Origin: SMWD01 sp002729875
GTDB lineage: Bacteria > Pseudomonadota > Gammaproteobacteria > Steroidobacterales > GCA-2729495
Reading direction: 5' to 3'
NCBI GenBank assembly: GCA_036010905.1
Contig: DASCMH010000008.1
Coordinates: forward strand, 1 to 64,000
DNA length: 64,000 bases
The notes below the pieces were generated by a model. It was not told the origin of the DNA, did no database searches, and worked only from the letters and a program-made list of their open reading frames with translations. Below, one piece after another: positions 52,251-60,860 of the stretch. The number at the start of each line of letters is the position of its first letter. The stretch's first letter is position 1. Both the position numbers and the translations under genes were made by a program.

Positions 52251-53254
52251 TCTTCCAGGCGTAGCCCCAGGCGATCCAGTGATGACTCGAAAGATGACAT
52301 GAGTCGTTCCTGAATAGACTGCTTGCCCTTGAACTTTACTGTGTAAACGTCGGCATCCTGCGCCGCCACCATCAGGTAATCATCACTGGTGCCGAGTTCA
52401 TCTATCAGGCCAAGCTTTAGCGCATCAGCACCATACCAATGCTCGCCGGTTGCGACCCGCTCAATATCCAGGCTCGGCCGGTGCTCTGCAACCAGGCCCT
52501 TGAACAGTACATGTACGTCTTCCAGCTCTTCCTTGAGCTTGGCACGATCCTCATCGGTATTCTTGCCAAACATTGTTACCGTACGTTTATATTTACCGGC
52601 CGTAACCTGCTCGAAATCAACCCCGCGTGATTCCAGGGCCCGATTGAAATTGGGTAACTGTGCAATGACTCCGATCGAACCAATAACAGCAAATTGTGCA
52701 GCAATAATTCGATTGGCAATACAGGCCATTAAATAGCCACCACTTGCCGCCACCTTGTCGACAATGACGGTTAACGGCACACCGTGGTTCTTGATACGCA
52801 ACAACTGTGATGCAGCCAGGCCATGTTCATGTACGGCTCCCCCGGGGTTCTCGAGCCGCATGATGACCTCATCATTTTCGCTCGCCGTCGATATGACCGC
52901 CGAGATCTCCTCTCGCAGGCTGGCTACGCCACTCGCACGAATATCGCCTTTGAAGTCGAGCACGAAGATCCGCTTGCGATGATCGTCTTCTTCGGTTGCC
53001 GACTTTTCCTCCAGCTTACGTTCCTTTTTTTCGGCCTTTTCATGCTTTTTCCATGCTGCCTTGTTCAACATGGCCCGCCGCACAACATCGGCAGCCTCTT
53101 TGAGCTTGTCATTCAGCTTTTTGATTTCCAGGCCGGTGTCCCCGCTCGCACGACGTGAAAAACCGGCTATCAGCACCAGAACAATGCCAATAGCAACAAC
53201 AACCGTAACGGCTTTAGCCAGAAACAATCCATAGTCAATAAAAAAATCAGCCAT
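52223..53254 (-). CDS. sohB: Inner membrane peptidase SohB (S49)
   Basis: 343 residues from ATG 53254; a TTG six bases upstream is possible. A transmembrane helix at about 10-30 and a charged, lysine-rich linker are followed by the S49 signal-peptide-peptidase fold. The catalytic serine is in VIGSIGVIAQLPN and the lysine in TAGKYKRTVTM. RLENPGGAVHEHGLAASQL is the substrate-binding block. Likely degrades signal peptides and membrane fragments. Downstream of lipA on the same strand. Confidence 0.94.
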   Translation of the reverse strand: MADFFIDYGLFLAKAVTVVVAIGIVLVLIAGFSRRASGDTGLEIKKLNDKLKEAADVVRRAMLNKAAWKKHEKAEKKERKLEEKSATEEDDHRKRIFVLDFKGDIRASGVASLREEISAVISTASENDEVIMRLENPGGAVHEHGLAASQLLRIKNHGVPLTVIVDKVAASGGYLMACIANRIIAAQFAVIGSIGVIAQLPNFNRALESRGVDFEQVTAGKYKRTVTMFGKNTDEDRAKLKEELEDVHVLFKGLVAEHRPSLDIERVATGEHWYGADALKLGLIDELGTSDDYLMVAAQDADVYTVKFKGKQSIQERLMSSFESSLDRLGLRLEEWLGRNIFR

Positions 53255-53271
53255 ACTCAAAGTAACTCCTG

Positions 53272-54222
53272 TTATCCAGCCTTAGTCTGAAGGCCGACAT
53301 TATCCCCGTCGAGCACACGTTCCGCACGATAACTTGAACGCACCAAAGGACCGGAAACAACTTCAGTAAAACCGCGGGCAAGGCCCAGTTCCCGATAGCG
53401 CAAAAACTCATCCGGACGAACATAGCGTGCGACCGGCAAATGATTTTTGGTCGGCCGCAGATATTGTCCAAACGTCAGGATATCAACACCCGCCCAGCGC
53501 AGGTCATCCATCGTCTGCTGAACTTCAGCGTCAGATTCACCTAACCCGAGCATCAAGCTGCTTTTCGTCAACAATTCCGACCGCCTGTTCTTGGCTATCT
53601 CCAGCACTCGCAAAGATTGGCGATAATCTGCACGTGCATCACGAACTCTGTTCGTCAACCCCTCAACAGTTTCAATATTATGCGCGAACACATCGAGCGG
53701 CGTATCTACGATAGTATGCACGGCATCGGGAACGCCACGAAAATCAGGTGTCAGAGCCTCGATACTGGTTGCCGGATTAACCTCTCTGATTTTCTCGATA
53801 CACTCTGCATAATGCGCAGCACCGCCATCGACGATGTCATCACGGTCAACGGATGTAAGAACGAGATATTGCAACCCCATCAGGCGCACCGACTCGGCTG
53901 CATTGGACGCTTCATCCGCATCCAGTCGGCCACCCGGGTTGCCGGTATCAACCGCACAGAATCTGCAGGCTCGCGTACATACATTACCCATCAACATGAT
54001 CGTAGCTGTGCCACTGTTCCAGCACTCGCCGACATTTGGGCACATCGACTCCTGGCAAACCGTGGCGAGACGATAGGTGCGGACATTGCGACTGATGCGC
54101 GCATACCCGGCACCGGTCGGCAACCTGACCCTGAGCCAGGCAGGCTTTTGCCCGCCGGCAACTTCACTGAAACCACGATTCTTGCTGACACCGTTTTTAA
54201 TTGCCGCATATCCGCCTGGCAC
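53272..54222 (-). CDS. lipA: Lipoyl synthase
   Basis: 316 residues from GTG 54222. Auxiliary cluster cysteines are in ATVCQESMCPNVGECWNSG, the radical-SAM cysteines in CTRACRFCAVDTGNPG, and the C-terminal serine ligand in GPLVRSSYRAE. It inserts sulfur into octanoyl groups on E2 subunits. lipB, its usual partner, is not in the window. sohB follows 17 bases later. Confidence 0.97.
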   Translation of the reverse strand: MPGGYAAIKNGVSKNRGFSEVAGGQKPAWLRVRLPTGAGYARISRNVRTYRLATVCQESMCPNVGECWNSGTATIMLMGNVCTRACRFCAVDTGNPGGRLDADEASNAAESVRLMGLQYLVLTSVDRDDIVDGGAAHYAECIEKIREVNPATSIEALTPDFRGVPDAVHTIVDTPLDVFAHNIETVEGLTNRVRDARADYRQSLRVLEIAKNRRSELLTKSSLMLGLGESDAEVQQTMDDLRWAGVDILTFGQYLRPTKNHLPVARYVRPDEFLRYRELGLARGFTEVVSGPLVRSSYRAERVLDGDNVGLQTKAG

Positions 54223-54421
54223 GCGATATTTTTCGCCACTCTCAATAATTGCAATACCCTTGAATTTACAAAAAATAATCCTGACTACAACTGTTTACGC
54301 ACGAGCTTATTCTAACCGATACTCGTCTGAAAATGATGCCGTTTCAAATTTGGATGAAATGTCCATGAACAGCGAATAAGTCTTGATTGGCACCGGTTCT
54401 GCGAGGACATTCTCAATCTGC

Positions 54422-54449
54422 AAAAAAAAGCCCGGCACTAAGGCCGGGC
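54422..54449 (-). terminator. Terminator after the small gene at 54522
   Basis: GCCCGGC / GCCGGGC with a 6-base loop. On the minus strand it is followed by eight T. It ends transcripts coming from the right and separates them from lipA. Confidence 0.88.
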
Positions 54450-54521
54450 AATACAGGGGGAAGCCCTTAATCCAACTTTCAGCACAAACCTATTCGACAG
54501 CTGGAATTCAATCTCCGAAAA

Positions 54522-54719
54522 TCAATGCAGACGCGACCAGTTCAGCAGTTCGATGTTCTCTACATCCATTTCAAAATTCTGTGCCAGCAGTGATTCAATC
54601 TCGCCCACTTCGAGAACCTGATCATGTGCGTGCTTGACTTCGACAATACCGCTGTATTCATCTGCTTCATATTCTTCAGCAGAGCGAAGCAGAAACCGTG
54701 TGTAATACTTCGTATGCAT
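54522..54719 (-). CDS. Small acidic protein, unknown, possibly leaderless
   Basis: 65 residues (MHTKYYTRFLLRSAEEYEA and so on), acidic and probably alpha/beta. No domain recognised. It has no ribosome site: the bases before the ATG are TTCTCCC. A -10-like TAATAT at 54731-54726 would put the transcript start on the A of the ATG. A CRP-like site is centred 41.5 bases upstream of that base, and a strong terminator follows the stop. These three signals together favour a real gene. Confidence 0.65.
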   Translation of the reverse strand: MHTKYYTRFLLRSAEEYEADEYSGIVEVKHAHDQVLEVGEIESLLAQNFEMDVENIELLNWSRLH

Positions 54720-54752
54720 GGGAGAATATTATGACTATAGCCCTGTAAAAAC

Positions 54753-54768
54753 TGTGACCAGAACCACA
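54753..54768. promoter_or_regulatory. Putative CRP site between the small gene and the OmpA-like gene
   Basis: TGTGA-N6-CCACA, nine of ten matches to CRP consensus. On the minus strand it is centred at -41.5 from the predicted start at 54719. On the plus strand TATTTT (54789-54794) would give a centre near -40.5 for the OmpA-like gene. It may serve either or both. Confidence 0.5.
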
Positions 54769-54906
54769 AAAACGTAAACAACAGGAAGTATTTTTCTGGC
54801 CTGATCATGCCGGTACAGCCAGTTATACAAGCGGTCCCTGTTGCACACGGGGAGCCTGGTGCTATACCGTGTGCCGTTCACATTATTCAGGTTCCACACC
54901 AAGATT

Positions 54907-56349
54907 ATGAAGGTATCTGGCAAAGCTGCCATCATCATGACCATACCGTTTCTGGTAGTCACTGTGATGGCCCGGAATCATGATCAGGGCAACTTCGGCC
55001 CGACTGAAGAAGTTCGCACTCAGGCCGAACTGGCCGATGCAGCCCTGTTGTCACCCGGCGCTTATTTGCAAGGTAACAAATACCTGGATCAGGCCAGGCG
55101 TGATTCAGCCGCAGGCAGGAACCTGAAGCGAATACAAAAACAGTTGGCAAAAGCCAGTGAGAACTTTCATGCTGCGCTGAAAAATTCCGAACTGGCAAAG
55201 CAGCAATTCGAGCAGGGCATCACAAGTCGTATGGCGGCTCAGGAAGCCGAGGCCGCCAGGCTGGTTGCAAGCGACTGGCTCATCGCTGAAAAGACTTTCA
55301 ATGCCGCGACGCTGGCACTGGAACGCGGCAACCTGAAAAATGCCCGAGAAAAACATGACGAAGCCAATACACACTTCCGTACGGCTGAACTGAATGCAAT
55401 AAGAACTCGGCTACTGGCCGAGGTATGGCAACTGATTGCAGAAATCCAACAGAAAGAGATCGCTGTCTTTGCGCCGCAAACACTAGGCCTGGCCAAACAA
55501 CTGGCCAAACGTGCCAACGATCTAATCGTTGCAGATCGTTATACGCTTGATGAGGCGCTGGCACTGGCCGACCGTGCCGTCTATGAGGCACGTCATGCAC
55601 TGTTTATTGCGACATTCGCCAGCCGGATTGAGAAAGAAGAACTTACCCTTGAGACGCTGATACTTAACTGGGAGTCCTCACTCGGCAACATCGCAACGGC
55701 AGCTGATATTAAAGCAGACTTTTCAGCCGGCCCGAACGCAACCAGCAACGAAATCATTGTTCTGCTCGAAGCATTGCCGGCGCTACGCAGCGACCTCAAA
55801 GATCGTGATGCCCTGATCGTGGGTCTGGAGGATGAAATTCGCGAACTCGACATTGCACTCGGTGGCGCCTCTGCGGATCGATCAAAATTAATCCGCCGGC
55901 TTGAGCAACAGGCCAGAGTTCGCGAACAGTTTCACCAGGTTGAGAATATGTTTTCAAGCAATGAAGCCACCGTGCTGCGCGATGGCAACAAACTGCTTAT
56001 CCGACTCAGCGGCCTGCGCTTTGAGCCAAACTCAACTGAACTTGGAGCGGATGCCATGGAACTGTTAACAAAGCTTCAGACTGCCATAAATATATTTCCG
56101 CAATGCGTCCTGACAGTTGAGGGTCATACCGATTCACAGGGTAATACCAGGAAAAATTTAATGCTGTCTGAGCAACGGGCACAGGCAGTGAAAACGTATA
56201 TGACTGATGTCATGTACCTGCCTGGATTTCGTATCAAGGCCTCGGGTTACGGTGACACACGACCGATCGCCAATAACAAAACAGCCGATGGACGTGCCAG
56301 CAACAGGCGCATTGATCTGATCATCACGCCCAACCCTGAATCAATGTAA
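54907..56349 (+). CDS. OmpA-family protein with DUF4398-like helical region
   Basis: 480 residues from ATG 54907; upstream in-frame starts add a non-signal sequence. A signal-like hydrophobic segment (AAIIMTIPFLVVTVMA) comes first. Long alanine/glutamate-rich helices of DUF4398 type follow (about 35-235), then a coiled-coil linker. The C-terminal OmpA domain (from about 365) has VEGHTDSQGNTRKNLMLSEQ and the ending GRASNRRIDLIITP, the D and R that hold diaminopimelate. It probably ties an envelope structure to peptidoglycan. No lipobox is present. Confidence 0.85.
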   Translation: MKVSGKAAIIMTIPFLVVTVMARNHDQGNFGPTEEVRTQAELADAALLSPGAYLQGNKYLDQARRDSAAGRNLKRIQKQLAKASENFHAALKNSELAKQQFEQGITSRMAAQEAEAARLVASDWLIAEKTFNAATLALERGNLKNAREKHDEANTHFRTAELNAIRTRLLAEVWQLIAEIQQKEIAVFAPQTLGLAKQLAKRANDLIVADRYTLDEALALADRAVYEARHALFIATFASRIEKEELTLETLILNWESSLGNIATAADIKADFSAGPNATSNEIIVLLEALPALRSDLKDRDALIVGLEDEIRELDIALGGASADRSKLIRRLEQQARVREQFHQVENMFSSNEATVLRDGNKLLIRLSGLRFEPNSTELGADAMELLTKLQTAINIFPQCVLTVEGHTDSQGNTRKNLMLSEQRAQAVKTYMTDVMYLPGFRIKASGYGDTRPIANNKTADGRASNRRIDLIITPNPESM

Positions 56350-56388
56350 TTAACAGGTTCAGAACCAATCGCACTGCGGGAACGTGGT

Positions 56389-57294
56389 TTATTTATTTTT
56401 CCGCAACCATGACGCAAGTATGGCACCGGTACGCTGATTAGCCATGTAACCGTAACACTTGTGTACATTCAGACCTTCAGGACCACGAAAATAGGTTTGC
56501 AAATCTGTTTCATCGATGATGCTCTCGACCAGGCCGAGTTCTGCCATCTGACGATAATCATCGGCAAATCTCCGATCCAGTGCGGTCATTTCACCGATCG
56601 CCGCGAGATTAACCCAGCGGTGAATATTGGTCGGGTATTGGCGCGCTCCCGACTCGCCTGCATTGAGCATCCGATGACGGACAAAATTCAGGCCGAGTGG
56701 GCTACCAAGCGTTAAAAATAAATCGACATTAATCTCGCTGTTGTTGCTATTGCTCAGTTCCCAGAGCGTATCGAAGGCAATAACCGAACCGAGACTATGA
56801 GCGATAACCAGCAAACGCGACCCGGGAACATGCAGTTCCAACAGCCTGTCGACGATAAACTGGCGGATACGCGTGGCAACACCATGGTGATCCTCGAAAT
56901 AACGTCGGGCCTCTTTAACGGTTTCCTTTATATCCCGATCTGCCACCCAATCGATCAGGATCGGAAATTTGTCCAGCAGCAAGTAAATAAACCTGCCGAC
57001 CTGCTTGTGCCAGTGACCTGCCTCCTGAATATCCCTGTCTTCCGGTCCGCCAAGCGCCAGGAGTCTCTCAACTCCTGGTTTATCCGGCTCGACAGAAGTT
57101 TGCACATCGTAAAAAAGCCGCGACCATGGCACGACACTAAATGCATTACGATACTGCTCGAATTCGCCAATAAATGCCGGGTCTGCCCGCCCAATACCAT
57201 TCATCAGACAACGCCACAACATCTCTTCATGCTCCTCAACGGGTGGTTTAGGCAGCATGCCGGGGATGTAGATGATTTGCGTTTTATCCGTCAT
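56389..57294 (-). CDS. Alpha/beta hydrolase-like protein
   Basis: 301 residues, cytoplasmic by sequence. The nucleophile elbow is in RLLVIAHSLGSVIAFDTLW, with an N-terminal IIYIPGML strand. SPLGLNFVRHRM and the later NVHKCYGYM may supply the catalytic histidine. The pattern resembles lipase-like hydrolases of unknown substrate. It converges with the OmpA-like gene and is divergent from the glyoxalase-like gene. Confidence 0.75.
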   Translation of the reverse strand: MTDKTQIIYIPGMLPKPPVEEHEEMLWRCLMNGIGRADPAFIGEFEQYRNAFSVVPWSRLFYDVQTSVEPDKPGVERLLALGGPEDRDIQEAGHWHKQVGRFIYLLLDKFPILIDWVADRDIKETVKEARRYFEDHHGVATRIRQFIVDRLLELHVPGSRLLVIAHSLGSVIAFDTLWELSNSNNSEINVDLFLTLGSPLGLNFVRHRMLNAGESGARQYPTNIHRWVNLAAIGEMTALDRRFADDYRQMAELGLVESIIDETDLQTYFRGPEGLNVHKCYGYMANQRTGAILASWLRKNK

Positions 57295-57328
57295 ATACCG
57301 ATAGTACCTGTGTCAGGAGAGCAAACAA

Positions 57329-57748
57329 ATGAGATATCTGCACACAATGGTGCGTATCACCAACGTCGATGAGTCACTGGACTTTTATTGCAACAAACTT
57401 GGTCTAAAAGAAATGCGGCGACTCGACCATGAACCTGGCCAATTCACTCTAATATTCCTGGCTCCGGAACAGGATCCGGAGAACTGTATTGAACTCACCT
57501 ACAACTGGAACCCGGAGCAATACCCCGAGGGCCGAAATTTTGGTCACATCGCCTATGAGGTTGAAAACATCTATGTAACGTGTCAGCGACTAATCGATGC
57601 CGGGATTACCATCAACCGACCACCTCGTGACGGTCATATGGCCTTCATACGATCACCTGACAATATTTCGATAGAACTGTTGCAGGCCAACAAATCACTG
57701 GAACCGGTCGAGCCCTGGCTTTCGATGCCGAATACCGGTCATTGGTAA
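57329..57748 (+). CDS. Glyoxalase I-like protein
   Basis: 139 residues, with GGAGAG 7 bases before the ATG. The fold signature YLHTMVRITNVDESLDFYCN and NFGHIAYEVENIYV carry the metal ligands (H, E, H), and SIELLQ the last glutamate. The sequence follows lactoylglutathione lyase GloA, which converts the methylglyoxal-glutathione adduct to lactoylglutathione. Its C-terminal tail (VEPWLSMPNTGHW) is typical of one proteobacterial branch. Confidence 0.85.
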   Translation: MRYLHTMVRITNVDESLDFYCNKLGLKEMRRLDHEPGQFTLIFLAPEQDPENCIELTYNWNPEQYPEGRNFGHIAYEVENIYVTCQRLIDAGITINRPPRDGHMAFIRSPDNISIELLQANKSLEPVEPWLSMPNTGHW

Positions 57749-57751
57749 AGC

Positions 57752-58960
57752 TCAGACCGAAGCATTCTTGATAGTGCGGAAACGGCCGGTACGAAACGTG
57801 CTGTCGGACTCGTTGATAATGATACGATTACGGCCTTCTTCCTTGGCCTGATACAGCGCTTCATCCGCCATCTGGATTGCACCGGCAAGGCTGTGACTTG
57901 AACCGGGTGAAATATGTGCGACACCGATACTAACCGTCAGGTATTGATCAACTGGCGAATCAGCATGCAAAATCTTGAGATCCCGAACAGATTCACGCAA
58001 CTGTTCGGGAAATTCACGCCCATGTTTATGGGCCGGTGCGTACAGCACCAAAGAAAATTCCTCGCCACCATAACGTGCGACAAAATCGAGCGGTCGTTGT
58101 GCACTCATTACGATAACATTTGCAACTGCCTTCAGAGCATCATCGCCGGCCTGATGCCCATAATAATCATTGAATGACTTAAAGTGATCGATATCGATGA
58201 GCATTATTGTCAATTGGGTATCTTCACGCCGTGACTGACGCCAAATTCTATCCACGTACAAATCATAGCTACGCCGGTTGTATAAACCGGTTAATCCATC
58301 TCGCTCGGCCAATCGACTCAATATTCCGGAATCAAGAAAAGTACAGCGCACTGCATACTCAAGCTGATAACCACAGAAAGCGCCAATGGCGTTGATAAAA
58401 AAGAGCATTGCCAACGTAAAAAAGACTTCATTCAGATGTAAATCCCACAGAATACCGCCCAACCCGTAAAGCCCGGAAATCACCAATGCGGTAGTGGCAG
58501 CATGGCGGAATGGCAAACCAAGAATTAACCAAACTGAAAAAACCCATGCGACTAGCGCGGAGAAGTAATACGGCGCACCCCCGAGACTTGCACGTATTAC
58601 TATAGAAGTTACCCACATACCGATTAGCGCAGCACTGATAGCCAACAAGAACTGGTAAATCCGGTAACGGGCAGGATTCAAAGATGCCCACAGTGTCGCA
58701 CCTAATACCGGGAGCATGATTAGAAAATTATAGGCCAGCATCGCCGAGTGTAACTTTGCTCCGGCAACGATGTTACCGATACTGATTAATGTCATACCGA
58801 TAGCCAGAATCGGAAATAATCGTGATCTCTGCACATTGGTCTGTGCATAATGAGACAGAAAATCTTCCTCGATAAAACCTGAAAACCGCAGGCCGGCAAA
58901 CCCACGCTTGAGTTGGTCGGAAAATTGCGAACTCTGGTTATTGCTTATATTGTGAATCAC
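57752..58960 (-). CDS. Membrane diguanylate cyclase
   Basis: 402 residues from GTG 58960. The N-terminal half has about six transmembrane helices (55-220). The C-terminal GGDEF domain begins at RDGLTGLYNRRSYDLYV. The active site reads RYGGEEFSLVLY, and the RPLD five residues before it is an intact inhibitory I-site. It should make c-di-GMP with product feedback, sensing something in the membrane. The stop lies 3 bases from the glyoxalase-like stop on the other strand. Confidence 0.94.
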   Translation of the reverse strand: MIHNISNNQSSQFSDQLKRGFAGLRFSGFIEEDFLSHYAQTNVQRSRLFPILAIGMTLISIGNIVAGAKLHSAMLAYNFLIMLPVLGATLWASLNPARYRIYQFLLAISAALIGMWVTSIVIRASLGGAPYYFSALVAWVFSVWLILGLPFRHAATTALVISGLYGLGGILWDLHLNEVFFTLAMLFFINAIGAFCGYQLEYAVRCTFLDSGILSRLAERDGLTGLYNRRSYDLYVDRIWRQSRREDTQLTIMLIDIDHFKSFNDYYGHQAGDDALKAVANVIVMSAQRPLDFVARYGGEEFSLVLYAPAHKHGREFPEQLRESVRDLKILHADSPVDQYLTVSIGVAHISPGSSHSLAGAIQMADEALYQAKEEGRNRIIINESDSTFRTGRFRTIKNASV

Positions 58961-59091
58961 ATGGAGTCCAAATGAAAAACGAATGGCTAACGTTCAGACA
59001 AGGGAAATTACCACCCCCGTACACGGCTCTCCATGCGGTGAATCACAGTTCCAAAGATAAAACAATAACCGGCTGCGCATGACTTATGATT

Positions 59092-59123
59092 GCATATATA
59101 TGATATTTAAGCATATATATGAT
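59092..59123. repeat. Paired 13-bp repeats in the ogt/GGDEF gap
   Basis: GCATATATATGAT occurs at 59092-59104 and again at 59111-59123, 19 bases apart. Each copy contains the palindrome CATATATATG. The pair lies between the stop of ogt and the start of the cyclase gene on the same strand, so it may be an operator for the cyclase. Confidence 0.7.
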
Positions 59124-59151
59124 TAACTACTGGCGGTTAGTGCTTTTGCAG

Positions 59152-59664
59152 TTAGTTTGCTGCGACCCCACATTCCCAGGCCAGCATGGCTGACTTACGA
59201 GCAATGCCCCACCGGTAACCGCCGACCGTACCATCGGCACGAATGACACGGTGACAAGGCACCAGGCATGCAATTCGATTTTTTGCCACTGCGTTGGCTG
59301 CGGCACGCGCAGCACGCGGGTAGCCAAGTCGGTGGGCAAGCTGCAGATAGCTAATCGTCTGACCTATCGGGATTTGCCGTAGCTCAGACCAGACCTTTAT
59401 CTGGAAGGGCGAACCCTGCATATCTAATACACAAGTTAATGCATCAGGCAAAAACATATGCCGACAAATATCAGCAAATCGACCCGGCTCATAAACAGTT
59501 TTCCGACCAGGGTTTTGCAACTCCAGTTCGCAAACCAGTTCGGCGTGTGGCACACCGGCAAAGGCAATATCGCATATTCCTGCGGCACTGCCGGCAATCA
59601 GGCCGCGACCGAATTGGCTGACAAAAAAATCATAGCTGATGATTTCACTAGTATTAGCGTCCAT
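59152..59664 (-). CDS. ogt: Methylated-DNA--protein-cysteine methyltransferase
   Basis: 170 residues from ATG 59664, preceded by GGGAG at a good distance. The acceptor cysteine is in IACLVPCHRVIRADG. FQIKVWSELRQIPIGQTISY and RAARAAANAVAKN match the family. It removes methyl from O6-methylguanine in a single-turnover reaction. The N-terminal domain is the ogt type, without the Ada AraC part. Confidence 0.94.
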   Translation of the reverse strand: MDANTSEIISYDFFVSQFGRGLIAGSAAGICDIAFAGVPHAELVCELELQNPGRKTVYEPGRFADICRHMFLPDALTCVLDMQGSPFQIKVWSELRQIPIGQTISYLQLAHRLGYPRAARAAANAVAKNRIACLVPCHRVIRADGTVGGYRWGIARKSAMLAWECGVAAN

Positions 59665-59766
59665 CACAAACTCCCGCCAGCAGGGTCGCACCAACCCGGG
59701 CGCGGTGTTAAGTTACCGCTGGAACCATGATCAATTTAGCACCGTCCCGACACGCCGTACAGATTC

Positions 59767-60381
59767 ATGCCCGATACAACCATAACTGCCACAAGACTCC
59801 CCCGCATCCTTGGCTGGCTTGCAGTCGCTTTGCTACCGGTGCCCCAGCCTGCGGCGACAGACATGCCGACTCCACCACCGACCAGCGCAACATTCCTGCC
59901 AGCACCCATGGATCTGTGCACGCTGGCCGCTGACGGCTATCTGGCGGGGAACTTATTTGGTGCTCTGAGTGAAAAAATTAACCGGCACGGTACAGACATG
60001 GACTGTGGCGGCATGCTACGTCCCAATAATGATAATGGCATTCGTCTTGTATTTGCGCTACCACGGCAAGGCGAAAGATTACTTATCGTACTCGGTATAG
60101 ATGGCGAACTTGCAGAATTGCTCGAAGGAGAACACACCACCAACATTACGATTATCGACGAACCAAGCAACCGGTTCTTCAGCACCGGGCGTCAGGAGCG
60201 CTGCTGGTCGGCGATCGATTCGCTCCAGCCCGTCAACGGCGACAGCAGCCAGATACTGCAGGTTAACGGTAGCGTTTATTGTGCCGGCAGTCTTCCATCA
60301 TTATCTGACAACAGCTCGATAACCTTGCGTAATCTGCGTTACTCCGGTCGGCTATACCTTGATGCACCAGATAAGGATTAA
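59767..60381 (+). CDS. Exported protein, unknown
   Basis: 204 residues. The N-terminal hydrophobic stretch (LGWLAVALLPVPQPAAT) looks like a signal peptide. A proline-rich segment (PTPPPTSATFLPAP) follows, then a domain with four cysteines (DLCTLAADGYL, MDCGG, ERCWSAI, VYCAG) that could form two disulfides. No family recognised. It overlaps the following DUF192 gene by 20 bases, so the two probably act or are made together. Confidence 0.65.
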   Translation: MPDTTITATRLPRILGWLAVALLPVPQPAATDMPTPPPTSATFLPAPMDLCTLAADGYLAGNLFGALSEKINRHGTDMDCGGMLRPNNDNGIRLVFALPRQGERLLIVLGIDGELAELLEGEHTTNITIIDEPSNRFFSTGRQERCWSAIDSLQPVNGDSSQILQVNGSVYCAGSLPSLSDNSSITLRNLRYSGRLYLDAPDKD

Positions 60382-60850
60382 CCGGGTGCGCCGATGGGGG
60401 TTGTTGTGCTGCGCGCTGCTGGTCAGCTTAGCGACTGTTGCACAAGCCGCGAAACCGAAGTATTACCTGGCTGATTTTACGATCACCACGGCGATCATCG
60501 AAACCTCGGCACTGTCATGCCTGGCCATTAGTATTTATCTCGCTGACAGCAGACAGCAACAGGCCCAGGGACTCATGCACATCGAACAACTCGATAAGAA
60601 TGAAGGCATGTTGTTTCGCTACAGTGAACCGGCGATTATTACAATGTGGATGAAAAATACTTATATACCTCTCGACATGGCATTCATTCGACAAGACGGT
60701 CGGGTTGCCGCGATCGCCAGACACACAACACCGATGTCAACTGCGCGGATCACATCCCGGGAGCAGGTCACCATGGTTCTCGAACTCAATGCCGGATTTA
60801 CTGAAGAACAATCATTCGAGGTTGATGATCGGTTGCTGACCATCAATTGA
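60362..60850 (+). CDS. DUF192-family exported protein
   Basis: 162 residues from ATG 60362, inside the end of the previous gene. A signal peptide (WGLLCCALLVSLATVAQA) is followed by the DUF192 fold: QQQAQGLMHIEQLDKNEGML and ITMWMKNTYIPLDMAFI, the family hallmarks. The function of DUF192 is not known. Confidence 0.85.
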   Translation: MHQIRINRVRRWGLLCCALLVSLATVAQAAKPKYYLADFTITTAIIETSALSCLAISIYLADSRQQQAQGLMHIEQLDKNEGMLFRYSEPAIITMWMKNTYIPLDMAFIRQDGRVAAIARHTTPMSTARITSREQVTMVLELNAGFTEEQSFEVDDRLLTIN

Positions 60851-60860
60851 TACAGAAATA

